From: Calliphora vicina
Taxonomy: Eukaryota; Arthropoda; Insecta; Diptera; Calliphoridae
Reading direction: 5' to 3'
NCBI RefSeq assembly: GCF_958450345.1
Contig: NC_088780.1
Span: forward strand, 162,050,726-162,114,725
DNA length: 64,000 nt
Part shown: piece after piece, positions 48,901-58,005 of the stretch
How the letters are laid out: the number at the start of each line of letters is the position of its first letter
Position numbering within the stretch: position 1 is the stretch's first letter
Notes under the pieces: generated by a model
Database searches by the model: none
The model's input: only the letters and a program-made list of their open reading frames with translations
Told to the model about the DNA's origin: nothing
Translations under genes and position numbers: made by a program

Positions 48901-51834
48901 AATTGTATAACCTCCACACGTCTAATACAGTTGCCTAAACCTGAGAATTGAGAAAATCTTTAAAAAAAAGTCTACCACGATCTTGATGGCCAACTGAGGA
49001 CACAGAACAAATTTGACAGGCGCTACAAAAAAAACATGGCCGCCACAAACTGTCAAATCGATCAGTCTTTTAGTTCGCTATGAGAACTTACAGGAACTAA
49101 TAACATGACTAGTTTCTCAAGTACATTACACATTTGATTTGAATTTTGGTACAGATTTAATCATACCTAACACAACACCGACCTAGCTAAGTATTCAAAT
49201 TAAAATCACCCATTATTTTATTTTGTAAGGGTTCGTTCTTGTACTAGCTTATAAATAATTTGATTATCATCACTGTTAAGTCGAGTACAGAGGCTATAAA
49301 CATGGCCTTTTTTGTGCTCTTAACTGATAAGATTACGGACAAATTTAATGAATGACAACATTCTTATCAAACTATATACATAAATATATTATTTTTTATT
49401 CCACATACTTTTATGTACATCTATAGGGGCGAAACAAAAAACCCAATTACTCACACACAGCTACACAAGTCCAACGTAATATGTCTACAAACAATTATAA
49501 ATCAAAAAATCTCACATTTTTTTTTTATTTTTTAAATGATGATTTGGCAAAAATTAAGTAGTAATAAAATTAATATAAACAAGTAAGAAAGTATGGTCGG
49601 TCAAGCCCGACCATATAATACCCTACACCAAGTAAATGAGTAAAAATATTTTTCTTTAATCAATAATTTATATTCATGAGTGATTTTCGGAAGTGGGCCT
49701 TATATGGGAGCTATGACCAATTATGGACCGATCGCCTTGAAATTAGGTCGTGTGATTTATGTCTATATTAAATTTAACTATGTTGAATTTTGTGTGTATA
49801 CCAACATTTTTAAGCGATTTATGCACGTTAAAGTGATTTTCGGGAGCGGGCTATATGGGAGCTATGACTAATTATGGACCGATTGTAACAAAATTTGGTG
49901 ACATGAATTTTGTATATATAAAACTTATTTGGAGCGAAACTTGTGTAGATACATATATAAATTAGACATTTATGACCGATAAAGTCCAATTTCGAGGGGA
50001 CTTTGTATGGGGGCTAGGTGAAATAATGGACCGATTTCAGCCAGTTTCAATAGGCTTGGTCCTTGAGCCGAAAAAATAATATGTACCAAATTTGATCGAA
50101 ATATCTTCAAAATTGCGACCTGTACTCTGCGCACAAGGTTTACATGGACAGCCAGCCAGCCAGCCAGCCAACCAGCCAACCAGACGGACGGACGGACGGA
50201 CGGACGGACGGACGGACATCGTTTAATCGACTCAGAAAGTGATTCTAAGTCGATCGGTATACTTTAAGGTGGGTGTTAGACTAATATTTTTGGGCGTTAC
50301 AAACATCTGCACAAACGCATAATACCCTCCCCACTATGGTGGTGTAGGGTATAAAAATGTTGCAATACTTTTCAAGTGATGTGTGAATAAAATGGTTAAA
50401 ATTTCAAGAGTGTACAGTACTGTTTGGTTAACAGGAAATAAAAATTCTTAACTACGAAAAACAATATGGTAACACTTTCGTTTTAAAAATGGCCAGATGA
50501 CAAGATATGTTTTTGTCAAAGTGTTGGTTTTTCATATGGGAGTTAATTATTTGTTTAAAGTTTAAGCTGTTGTTTAAAACATAATCTACCATTTTAAACT
50601 TATCGTTAAAAACATAATAAATATGTATTTAGTTTTGACTGAACATATGATTGTATATAAATATATCAATGATATGTTATCTCACTCAAGATACCTTTTT
50701 AACGGCTGTTGACATTTAACCTTCATTTTTATATGAAATTCAATTGATTATTATTGCTTTGAAAACTATAAACGTATGGCAATATTTGTGTTTATAGTTT
50801 AAGTGGCAAAAGTACATAAATATTTAATACTATTATAATAGAGCATCATCTAGATGTAAGATAGTTTAAGTGGCAGGTTTCATAAGAGTACTCGAGACAT
50901 CGTTAAGAAATATTCAATAGAAATTTAAATAGCGTAGATTATAAACAAAAAATAATAATAATAGACATGAAAGACTTAAAATATTGTTTATTGAGAACAA
51001 AAATTTAACAAATATTAATTCATCTGCCATTAAATTTTATTAACTTTGAATTTTTTTTTCTTTTTATTTGCAGAGGATGCACGTAAAACCGGTTCCCGGG
51101 TATTACTACATTGTCATGCGGGCATTTCCCGCAGTGCCACCATTGCCATTGCCTACGTCATGCGCTACAAATCTCTATCGCTGCTCGAAGCCTACAAACT
51201 AGTTAAATTAGCACGTCCCATTATCTCGCCCAATCTTAACTTTATGGGTCAATTGCTGGAATTGGAACAAAATTTACGCACGAGTGGCATATTGGAGCCA
51301 CTCACACCCAACTCAGCACCTTTACCACCCACAACAGCAACAACCACAACAATATCTAGTCAAATTGATAACAATAATGCCGAAATGGCCGATGAAGACA
51401 TTGCCGACGAAGAGGACGATGTGGCCGCTAGCAGTAGTACAAGAAATTGTCAAAGTCAAAACATTGAAATGGATGAATGCGATAGTGGTCACAGCAGTGG
51501 AGCCAGTAGCAATTGTTCATCACGTTTAACCTCACCACCTGTAACACCTGAAGATGAAACACCCTGCTCTTCGAATGCGGTAACCAGCTCCTCCTCTTGT
51601 CTATCGCCCGCCTCGACATCGTCCTCAACGTCGATGTTGAATGCCAGCCGACCAGCACGATTTAAACGCAATTCACCCGCCAAACTGAGGCTTAATTTAC
51701 AATCCACCTACGCTCCCATACCCAAGTCGTTGTCCTGTATCTCCATACAGAATGTCGGCATTAGTCCCATTTGCAAAGATGCACCCACAACACCAAACTG
51801 TGATTTGGCCATGAGCAGTAGTACAAGTGATTGA
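24962..51834 (+). CDS. puc: Puckered, JNK-specific dual-specificity phosphatase (4 coding exons)
   Basis: Coding exons 24962-25028, 32594-32710, 38274-38498 and 51074-51834 join with every split codon agreeing (all introns phase 1) and give 389 residues. The phosphatase domain begins in exon 3 (PASPVFPHLLLGNGRDADDP), carries the probable general acid Asp119 (PASDTPHQ), and has the catalytic P-loop HCHAGISR with Cys150 and Arg156 in exon 4. The C-terminal 200 residues are low-complexity, rich in Ser and Thr. The enzyme dephosphorylates and inactivates JNK (basket) and is the classic negative feedback of JNK signalling in dorsal closure, wound healing and stress. Exon 1 is assigned by phase and by its good donor, so it is the least certain, and alternative first exons are possible. 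The fly orthologue I know is longer (about 476 residues), so the N- or C-terminal tail is shorter here or an exon is missing. Introns 2 and 3 hold many AP-1 motifs. Confidence 0.9.
25455..26640. repeat. Tandem repeat of about 340-bp units in puckered intron 1
   Basis: Units begin with ATCCAAATTTATTGATTTA at 25462, 25801 and 26143, with spacing 339 and 342 bp. Units 2 and 3 are almost identical, unit 1 is slightly diverged, and a fourth, partial and clearly diverged unit runs from about 26430 to 26640. Each unit carries TTCTATCGATACGAAGGAGA and ACATGATCCTCGGCAACATG blocks. No coding potential is conserved between units. Confidence 0.9.
26935..27305. repeat. Direct duplication of about 140 bp, first copy split by a SINE
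   Basis: GATGCATTATTGATAGAGGA occurs at 26938 and 27228. In both copies it leads to ATATCCCGAAC(A/C)GTAACAATTGTG, but in the first copy 149 bp (26965-27113) are inserted between these two parts. The second copy is therefore the empty site. Confidence 0.85.
26965..27113 (+). mobile_element. tRNA-derived SINE with A-tail
   Basis: The insertion has a tRNA-like head: CCCGATAGACCAGTCGATAG and GTGTGCT resemble box A and the D arm, and GCGGGTCGATTCCTGCC matches box B of tRNA genes. It ends in a run of 13 A. This is the layout of a tRNA-derived SINE transcribed by RNA polymerase III and copied by a LINE reverse transcriptase. The empty site is visible in the neighbouring duplicate. A clean target duplication cannot be defined because the flank is GAG/GTG-rich. 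Confidence 0.8.
28440..28655. repeat. Dispersed repeat ending TACAAACGGAATGATAAAATC, copy 2
   Basis: It shares its right part (ATATTTCGATGTGTTACAAA and CGGAATGATAAAATCA, followed by GGTATAAAAA) with 14600-14660. It lies in puckered intron 1. Non-coding. Confidence 0.5.
30390..31650 (-). mobile_element. Degraded mariner (DD34D-type) element in puckered intron 1
   Basis: It starts with TTGGGTGTATGACTTAAAAA after a TA, and on the minus strand shows the C-terminal block (PHPLYNPDRAPSDYYLFQSM) and the GDEKWIPYDNLKRK block, both broken. It is interrupted by a 240-bp MITE at 30921-31160, and another MITE follows at 31651. The right terminus is eroded. Confidence 0.8.
30921..31160. mobile_element. 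240-bp MITE with TAA target duplication, nested in mariner relic
   Basis: ACACGATCAAGTTTT near the left end and AAAACTTGATCGTGT near the right end form the inverted repeat. TAA stands outside both ends (30918-30920, 31161-31163). Related mariner copies run from ATTACCTTA straight to GCCATGGACATTTGGC, confirming the insertion. Confidence 0.8.
31651..31914. mobile_element. 264-bp MITE with GTCTGCTTTTACAC ends
   Basis: GTCTGCTTTTACACA at the left mirrors TGTGTAAAAGCAGAC at the right, and the arms continue imperfectly through GCAAGTTT-CTTG. TAT flanks both ends (31648-31650, 31915-31917). The interior repeats the CAGCAAGT motif several times. No coding capacity. Confidence 0.8.
32530..32536. promoter_or_regulatory. 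AP-1 site TGAGTCA, 58 bp upstream of puckered exon 2
   Basis: A perfect AP-1 consensus close to the start of the second coding exon (32594). Fly puckered has internal promoters reported for enhancer-trap lines, but whether one lies here cannot be judged from the sequence alone. Confidence 0.35.
33555..34490 (-). mobile_element. Degraded mariner relic in puckered intron 2
   Basis: On the minus strand it shows the blocks LSHPLYSPDRAPSDYYLFQS and STPKPNIDGSKVMLCIWWEQ of mariner transposases, separated by deletions and stops. There are no intact ends. Confidence 0.8.
35262..36180 (-). mobile_element. Degraded mariner relic in puckered intron 2, copy 2
   Basis: Minus-strand fragments include PHPPYSPDLAPSDYYLFRLM (third catalytic Asp region) and MLPESWEKVKANNGQYFE (C-terminus), followed by the central and N-terminal blocks in broken frames. 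A Tc1-like terminus (GTCAAAACAATGGAAACTTT, about 35188) precedes it. Confidence 0.8.
36210..36414. mobile_element. About 205-bp MITE with CCCTGTCTATAC ends
   Basis: CCCTGTCTATACCTGA at the left mirrors TCAAGTATAGACAGGG at the right (one mismatch), and TA lies outside each end. The interior has TTTATCATGATAAA-type palindromes. Non-coding. Confidence 0.7.
36584..37481. promoter_or_regulatory. Three perfect AP-1 sites within 900 bp, puckered intron 2
   Basis: TGACTCA at 36584-36590, TGAGTCA at 36957-36963 and TGACTCA at 37475-37481. Three perfect copies in 0.9 kb of AT-rich intron are more than expected by chance, and puckered is a known AP-1 target. This would be a candidate JNK-response enhancer, but that is an inference from motifs only. 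Confidence 0.4.
38717..38895. mobile_element. About 180-bp MITE with ACATAGAGACGAGA ends
   Basis: CATAGGGTAACATAGAGACG at the left and CGTCTCTATGTATAATTCTC with CTATGG at the right are imperfect inverted repeats sharing ACATAGAGACGAGA. The centre is a perfect 16-bp-arm hairpin, CAACAACAAAATACAT and its complement, with an 8-base loop (about 38779-38818). It lies in puckered intron 3. Confidence 0.7.
40251..40478. mobile_element. 228-bp MITE with GGCTGACTTCA ends
   Basis: GGCTGACTTCATAAACGCA at the left is matched by TGCGTTTGTGAAGTCAGCC at the right, and ATA flanks both sides (40248-40250, 40479-40481). The interior is rich in GCATTGC/TTTGC words. Non-coding. Confidence 0.8.
40555..41000 (-). 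mobile_element. Tc1-like transposon relic in puckered intron 3
   Basis: It begins with AAAACAATGGAAACTGTCTG, like the relic at 4140. On the minus strand around 40850-40880 it reads FQQDNDHKPT, the second catalytic-Asp motif of Tc1 transposases. The rest is broken. Confidence 0.65.
41200..41700. promoter_or_regulatory. GC-richer, motif-dense island in puckered intron 3
   Basis: The base composition rises here relative to the AT-rich surroundings. TTACGTCA (41276-41283, CRE/ATF-like) overlaps CACGTG (41282-41287, E-box), and TGACTCA (AP-1) lies at 41456-41462. A 196-codon open frame crosses this island (41340-41930) but is low in complexity, so I read the island as a candidate enhancer, not as a gene. 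Confidence 0.35.
43285..43345. repeat. Short dispersed repeat, also at 54230-54290
   Basis: The block AAGATTTTAGTAAATTAAGC followed by TCAAATTGAATTATTAATTCGAA recurs with few changes at 54242-54285. Both copies are short and non-coding, and the family is unknown. Confidence 0.55.
43895..43945. repeat. (GTTC)n microsatellite
   Basis: An imperfect run of GTTC/GTTT tetranucleotides within puckered intron 3. The cysteine- and Phe/Val-rich frames over it are by-products. Confidence 0.7.
44100..47450. other. Puckered intron 3, no gene seen
   Basis: AT-rich intron sequence. The only points of note are two perfect AP-1 sites (46296-46302 and 46937-46943) and simple GCTGG/CCAAC-type runs at 46330-46570. 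I see no coding exon, RNA gene or element with ends. Confidence 0.5.
47457..47582. mobile_element. About 126-bp MITE with CTAA-TTGCAAACT ends
   Basis: CTAACTGTTGCAAACTACCC at the left and GGGGGCAGTTTGCAATTAG at the right are imperfect inverted repeats, with GCATATGTTG and CAACATATGC as a second inverted pair inside. Non-coding. Confidence 0.6.
48700..48885 (-). CDS. Unrecognised 61-codon open frame, antisense in puckered intron 3
   Basis: Starts with MSSEVNISLLNSVEAIVDIK and ends in KKRWTFETCDIP before a stop. The composition is that of an ordinary soluble protein, unlike the low-complexity frames around it, and the codons look unbiased by the local AT-richness. No domain or signal is recognised. 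Possible readings: a small gene nested in the intron, one exon of a larger minus-strand gene, a processed fragment of another gene, or chance. Low confidence. Confidence 0.25.
   Translation of the reverse strand: MSSEVNISLLNSVEAIVDIKISQADCQEKIYNPVRVIENLTSGMRAHRGKKRWTFETCDIP
49575..50357. repeat. Dispersed repeat with inverted ATACCCTACACCA ends
   Basis: ATACCCTACACCA (49618-49630) near the left and TGGTGTAGGGTAT (about 50340-50352) near the right are perfect 13-bp inverted repeats. The interior has two imperfect direct repeats of GGGAGCTATGACNAATTATGG (about 49706 and 49857), a (CCAG)n(GACG)n microsatellite (50152-50218) and the core GGACATCGTTTAATCGACTC. The core and end layout resemble the repeat at 7510-8325. 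No protein coding; the family is common in flies but unnamed by me. Confidence 0.75.
50152..50218. repeat. (CCAG)n followed by (GACG)n microsatellite
   Basis: About six imperfect CCAG/CCAA units directly followed by eight GGAC units, within the dispersed repeat at 49575-50357. Such a run is the typical mutable part of that repeat. Confidence 0.85.
51074..51834 (+). other. puc: Terminal exon of puckered with the phosphatase P-loop
   Basis: It starts after TTTGCAG in phase 1 and continues to TGA. It holds VLLHCHAGISRSATIAIAYV (catalytic loop), ISPNLNFMGQLLELE (conserved end of the phosphatase fold), then an acidic and Ser/Thr/Pro-rich tail with repeated Ser runs. Listed separately because it is 12.6 kb from the previous exon. 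Confidence 0.92.
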
Positions 51835-54480
51835 AATTGAAATCAGAAACACCGACATACATACACACATTCAACCAGAAAAGCCCATAGCAAAATTATG
51901 TATGAAAAGAGAAGTTTACTTTTTAAATGCGCGCACACTGACAGTCAAAAGAAAAATGCTGTGAAAAACAAACGCAAAAGTAAAAAAAATACTTAAAAAA
52001 AAAATGTTCAATTGTATACAAAAACAAAAAACATGCTGCTTAAGCAGTTAAAGAAATATACCCAATACTAAATAGATAGAGTTTTCATTTGGATGTTGTA
52101 ATATTATTATTTCTCTAATTCTGTAAAATGGTTTCTTTCTCAGCAATAAATTAACAAAACAACTTGCTTTTTCTTTTAAAATATGCAATATACTTTTCAA
52201 TAATCGGGATTTAAAGTTGGCATGCCACCTTTGATGAACGAGCCTAATGCCGCCGCCTTTAGTTTGATCTCAATCAAGCAGATATTCAAATGTTACATTT
52301 TGAAGGAATTCAAAATAATGTCTGGAGCAAACTTGATTGCAAAAAATGTGTCAGTAAACCCGCCCTCAATATTAACCAACAAATTAAGGTCATAACAACC
52401 TTTCTTTACATATATATAGTCAAAACTGTTTTAAGTTTTAATAGATTTTGTTGTTCAAACATTTTGCCTTGATTTTCCAGCAATAAAAGTAGTAAATGAA
52501 GTTAGGGCTTTACTTACTATATTAAGTGGTAAAAATCAAGCATTATGACAAAAACAAAAAATCCAGCCTCCCCCTCCTTCCCCAAACACACACACACATC
52601 ACACATAATTTAAACAAAATTTTCAACCAAGAAAAATCTTTAGCAAAAATAAACACCTGATAAAACAAAGTTAAAAAGAAGATAGATGATGAATTGTCAC
52701 ATCATCATAATCGCTTATTTATTTAAATATATATTTGTAGTTTTTAATTAATTATAATTTAAAATGTATCTTAACTATTTATAAAACAAAAGAAAAACAA
52801 ACAAACCTACATAAACATACAAAAAAGTACATGTACATTAATTTGTTTTAAATTTTACTATTATTCTCTACAAAACGAAACTAAAAAAAAATCAAGTTGT
52901 ATTTACTATTTCTCTTTTTTTGATTTACAAGAAGAAACAAAAACACAACAATTTGCAATTTTAGTTAAATAAGACACGTATTTAAACTCAAAACAATTTA
53001 CTAGACGACCAGAAAGTAGAAAAAAAAACGTTTAAATAATAATAAATATTTACAATAAATTGTAAATTGTATTGTACACACAAAATTACATGCATACACA
53101 TTTCAGTCTAATAAATTTGAATTGAAATTTGAAAAAAAAAAAAATTATTTAACAAACGAACCTGTAGAATTGTATATATGGATGGATGTACAACTGAAAT
53201 ATTTGAATTATTTTGTAAAGGTAAATAATAGTGAAATACTAATTATATAAGTTTAAATTTAGATTTTAAAATTACAGCAACAAAAACATAAAATAAAATG
53301 TGCAAAAATATGTAAAATTGTAAAAAAAAAAACTGAAAGAGAAAAGTAAAATTGAAAAATAAAATTATTACAAAACATATTATTCGTGCAGCATTATTTG
53401 TATAAAAATATTTATTTATATACAACGTACTATACTATGTAAATGATGAAAAAAAAAACAACATTTATTATACAAATAAACAAATATTTAACAGAATAAA
53501 AAAAAATTATATACATATTTAGAATTTTAAATAAATTTAAAATATTTTTAGTTTTAAGTCTATGAATGAATGTTACATATTAAACAAACCAACAACAACT
53601 ACAACAAAAACAAATTGAAATGATGAAATATATAACACATAAAAATTACCAAACACACCTCTGAACTTATTTTTAATTATATCCTAGACTTTTTCCGTTC
53701 CCGTGGAATATTAAGAAATCTGTTCATTTCCGGGAATTTTTTATACTAAATTAAGCCAAAAACCAGTAAAATTTTTTAAAAAATCGTTCAAGATTTAAGG
53801 TCTTTCTTTAAGCACTTTATATTCCTATCGACGCAGAGATTCTGGGCCTACTGCCTTCGATCGTATACCAACCTTCGGTCTACATTATTCCATATACAGA
53901 TTTTGATAGATCTCAATTTTCTCCTGAAGTGAGTGGTATATAGGTAATCTCGTATACGAATATGACACCAGATCATCTCAATTTTGAACTACCCGATTCC
54001 CAGGATTTTTAGTCGGGATTACCGGGAATAAAAAACGGACGATACTACAAAGCTAACAAGTTAGAGCTCTATGTTTTCCACAAAAAAACGTGATTTGAAT
54101 CAACAAAAGTTTAATCATTCAAAGTTTGTATAAATTCAGATATCAGTTAACTTCAAAATTAATTAAATTTAAATGAAGCTTAAGAATTATATATTGTGAA
54201 TGATTTATGGAATGAAAGGCTAATATTTTCTAATTACGGATTAAGATTTTAGTGAATTAAGCTCAAATTGAATTAATTAATACGAAGCTCTATATATAAC
54301 GATTATAAAACAAGTTTTTATATGAAATTTGGATATAATATTCCTAATTTACAGTATTGTTATATATTTCGAGAATAGCCGGGTACCCGGGAATGTAGAA
54401 ACAAAATTTTTTCGATTGCCGGGAATCAAAAAAGGTCGGGATATTAAAAACCCTATTTGTAATACACTACTTGATCATAA
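51835..54480. other. Puckered 3' untranslated region and downstream AT-rich spacer
   Basis: Several AATAAA hexamers follow the stop (52145, 52483, 53109 among them), so the end of the transcript is ambiguous. The region is extremely AT-rich. From about 53670 to 54450 there are repeated CCGGGAAT-type islands (TTTCCGTTCCCGTGGAA, ATTACCGGGAATAAAAAA, GATTGCCGGGAATCAAAA), probably an unclassified repeat. Confidence 0.5.
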
Positions 54481-54559
54481 CACTCGCGGCAATATTGGTA
54501 TTTTCTAACATACATTACGATGTAAATGACACTGCCACTGACGAGTGTAGTGGTCTTGT

Positions 54560-54900
54560 CAACAAGGGGTGCTTTCGACTCTATTTGACTGTTCGCGCGT
54601 AGTGAACTAGCATGTAAACCAAACATGGTTCCTTACATCCCAGATTTTTTTCCGTTCCCGTGACTTCCTGTAGAAACCCCATAACGTTGGTGTCCTTATC
54701 ATACAATTCAAGCCAAAAGAAGTTTGTAATCATCGGCCAATAACGCTCGCCATTGACGGTGGTGGCCTGGCCAACGTCGTTCTGAATGAAATATGGACCA
54801 ATGACGCCGCCAGCCCAAAGTACACAACAAACAGTGACTATTTTGGGATGCATTGGGTGCTAATGAATCTCATTTGGATTGGTATTGTCCCAAATTTGAC
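54560..54900 (-). pseudogene. Relic of a DDE transposase of the LWAGGxIGPYF type
   Basis: The minus strand reads CCVLWAGGVIGPYFIQNDVG and TTVNGERYWPMITNFFWLEL in one open stretch of 90 codons. This matches the block before the catalytic Asp of a transposase group common in insects (Tc1/mariner-related, often annotated as Tc3-like or SETMAR-like). The downstream DGATCHTA-type motif is not found. Dead fragment. Confidence 0.7.
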
Positions 54901-55429
54901 AATTTTGTTTGATGACTTACCAAATCATTCAGAAATGGTCGTCATCGCGTAAAATGGGTGAAGACCAACTACACTTGGAGATTTAGCAAAACAAACCTAA
55001 ATAAGATCGGTAAGCGTTGTATATTTGCCAAAAATTGTCATTTACTTATAACTTGTATGAAGCATACTGAAATAATTTTAATATTGCGTTAGATCGTGAA
55101 GTTATTGATCAAATGATTTACTCTAATTGACCGAAGTATTTCTGTTGTGGCAGACAAATTTTATTTGGTGTGACAAAAATTCGGTAGCTTAAATCGTAAT
55201 TCTTCTGTGTCAGCTGAGTTTCCGTTACTAGTATCGATCAAATTTAATCATTCGATAAACAACAAATCAGAAGCAAACTCTTTTAACGGATTAACTGTTA
55301 ATCCTTTTCTCCGAAAACATTTTCTTTTCCTTAAGTCCTTTGAAACTTAATTTGAATGAATGCTTAATAGAAAAAAAACGAATGTTATATAAATTTTCAC
55401 AAATCTAGAATCCATTTTTACTAATGGTC

Positions 55430-55575
55430 GATTATGGATGGCAACCGAACTTGCTTATTCAGTGGCCAATATTACAGATGGCAACTGGCAGCTATCATTT
55501 TTGTTGTCAAACTGGCTACCAGAAATTTGTGGTTGCCCTCTGACTACCCCTGCAGTTCGGTTGCCATTACACAAT
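55430..55575. mobile_element. About 145-bp MITE with TGGCAACCGAACT ends
   Basis: TGGCAACCGAACTTGC at the left and GCAGTTCGGTTGCCA at the right are inverted repeats with one or two mismatches. Inside are further GTTGCC/GGCAAC words. The short open frame across it is incidental. Confidence 0.65.
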
Positions 55576-55639
55576 AACCACTTATTACAATACTATTTTA
55601 TTCTAGCAATCGAACCAATTGTGTGTTATTTATCTTGAA

Positions 55640-56690
55640 ATGGTCTAATTACCTTCCTGAAAGTTATTAAATGAATCCCCAGCATATACAAAAAGGTTTA
55701 AATACTGCGTAGTTCTTCAACTTTTATGAAATACTACCTTGGAATCTTGACATGCATGACCAAGACTATGATTGTAATATGTTCTAAAAATTCTTATTTG
55801 TTTCCAAAATAAATTTGTTGAAACTGATTTCTTTGGCAGAAAGGTCTTTGTGGAACCTACCTACATATATTATACCAAGAATATAAAGTTTGTTAAAAAT
55901 ATTAGCATTGATATACATAGGTACCTACTTACACTTTATATTTGAAAATTATCATTGGGAATAACTTGTAAATATAATTTAATTAAACAATAAGTAATGT
56001 TTTAGTTTTCACTTACATATATAAATTTAATGTAATGCAGATACGTGAGTTTCTTTCGGTTTGAACTTTTAATTTTTATTATATTTCACTATATTAGAAT
56101 TATTTCAACGTTTGAGTCTATACTTTTTCACAAAATATTATAAAATTTAGTAAAATAAACAAACACTAGTCAAATTTCACAACAAAAACTGCCGCTTATT
56201 TTTGATTTTTTCATTAGGCTTGCCAGATAACATAAAGGTTTGTTTACATTTCGCTTTTACGGTATGGTAGCACATTTTTTTGGTTACCGTTACAATAAAA
56301 AAAAGTACAATGGCTGCCGGATGATACTATTTAATGTAAATAATGTCCAGGGCGAAACAAAATGGCTCAAACAAGTGGAAAATATACATGGAAAAATAAA
56401 CATGGATATGCATAGGAAAAATCTAAATTGAAGCTTTCTACCAAAGAAATCAGTTTTATCTTGTATTAAAAATACACTTTTTGTTTACTTGTTTGTAAAC
56501 ACCCAGTGTAATATTAATTAGGGTTCGATTGCTGAAAGTCGAAATCAACTTTCTGGTCGGGAAAATTTCGAACAATCGATTATGTTATCCCAAAAAATTC
56601 GATTAACTAACAAATGTTTATAAAATGAGTTTTTCATATCAATATATCTAGCAAACAAATATTTTTTACATTAATATAAGTCGACTTACC
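55640..56690. other. Intergenic AT-rich sequence, nothing recognised
   Basis: No coding exon, RNA gene or element with clear ends is visible in this kilobase between the puckered 3' region and the MITE cluster at 56695-58560. Confidence 0.5.
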
Positions 56691-56694
56691 CCAT

Positions 56695-56785
56695 TAACAC
56701 GAAGTTTTCATACAAAAATTATTTTAAACGACATTATAACTATTAGTTAACAAATAACCAGACTTCATGTTAATGGGGTTTAGCC
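56695..56785. mobile_element. Very short MITE with CCCCATTAACA ends
   Basis: CCCCATTAACACGAAGT at the left mirrors ACTTCATGTTAATGGGG at the right. Total length is about 90-100 bp and the arms extend a little further (TCGACTTA / TAGCCGA). Non-coding. Confidence 0.6.
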
Positions 56786-56927
56786 GAAAATTTAAAAGGC
56801 TAAACGTCAAAAACCAAACAAGAAGAAAAAAAGACAAATTAATAGTGTTGCCATTATTGTGAATTAAGTCAGTGCACAAAGTTGCCAATATTACAAAAAA
56901 TTCATTCTATCATTTAACTTCCCTTTT

Positions 56928-57066
56928 ACAATGCAGAAATTGAAAGGTAGCCGGACGAAGTATTTGGCGTGGTGTTGAAGAGGTGAGTGTGTTTTACACA
57001 GGTTTAGGTTAGTTCAAATGAGAAAGAAAAATGTCTGCCCTTCAATTTCTGCATTGTAAAGGGGGA
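56928..57066. mobile_element. About 140-bp MITE with CCTTTTACAATGCAGAAATT ends
   Basis: CCCTTTTACAATGCAGAAAT at the left has its complement ATTTCTGCATTGTAAAGGGG at the right; the arms are about 26 bp with two differences. Non-coding. Confidence 0.75.
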
Positions 57067-57181
57067 CTAATACAATTTTTTATTGTTAAAACAGTTAATA
57101 TTTTCCATGCAAATAATATGGCAACGAATGAAATAACTTATTTGTGTGGATGGTAATTTTATACACACAGAAAATACAATC

Positions 57182-57475
57182 CAAGGCGGATTCATACAAG
57201 GTGGTGTCAGTTCTACTAAAACAACAATTTGTCTTAACAAATGTCAAAAAACAAAAATGAAAAATTAAACAAATATGTATTAAAACTTAATATAGCGTAG
57301 AATTGAATAGTGAGGGCTTTACTTATTTATGTAAAAAATAAATATTTTGTTAATAAGAGTAGATTGTGCAGATATTTAAATATAAAAGCAAGCTTTGACA
57401 GTTGTTAGAACCAAAATGCGAAAAACAAATGCAATCAGCTGTTTGACTGACTCCACCTTGTATAAATTCGCTTTG
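57182..57475. mobile_element. 294-bp MITE with CAAGGCGGATTCATACAAGG ends
   Basis: CAAGGCGGATTCATACAAGG at the left mirrors CCTTGTATAAATTCGCTTTG at the right (three mismatches in 20), each followed by TGG/CCA. It belongs with the 225-bp element at 12902-13126, whose ends start in the same way, and both carry CAATCAGCTGT / AATCAGCTGTT inside. Confidence 0.8.
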
Positions 57476-58005
57476 ACATAATCTTTCTGTTAGCAACACG
57501 AACATCTGAGACAAAAAAAGAATTATTCTTTTGATACGTTCACGCGTTGATATTTAACACATCTTTTCATTTTAATTCTCATTTGAAGTTGCTACCAAAA
57601 ATCATTAATCACTTTTTAGTTTCATGATATTATTTATATTTTCTCTTTTTCGTTATAAGCAGGGTTGATTTTTTTAATCGGGTTATCAAATGATTGTAAA
57701 GAATAATAAAAAAAAATCATGAAAACAGAAATCTCATCCCTCTTTCTACTCTACCACGCTCGTTTCCAAACAAAAAAAACTGGATTTGATTACGATTCTA
57801 CTAGTCCTGGCATATAAGCACAGAATATACTTTGTGATATAAGTAACCCTCTGCATAGCCAAATTAAACAATAAACCAAAAAAAAAATATGATTTTAAAT
57901 TAACGTGTAGCATTTCAAACACTCTCAAAACAACAACAATACACAATGTTTATTTCTGGTATTATGGCTGAAGATTTTCTTTTTTTACCAATTCTGTTGC
58001 TACTA

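Noticed and set aside
49970..50219. Minus-strand frames with GWLAGWLAG and RPSVRPSV repeats
   Set aside because: They are translations of the (CCAG)n(GACG)n microsatellite within a dispersed repeat.
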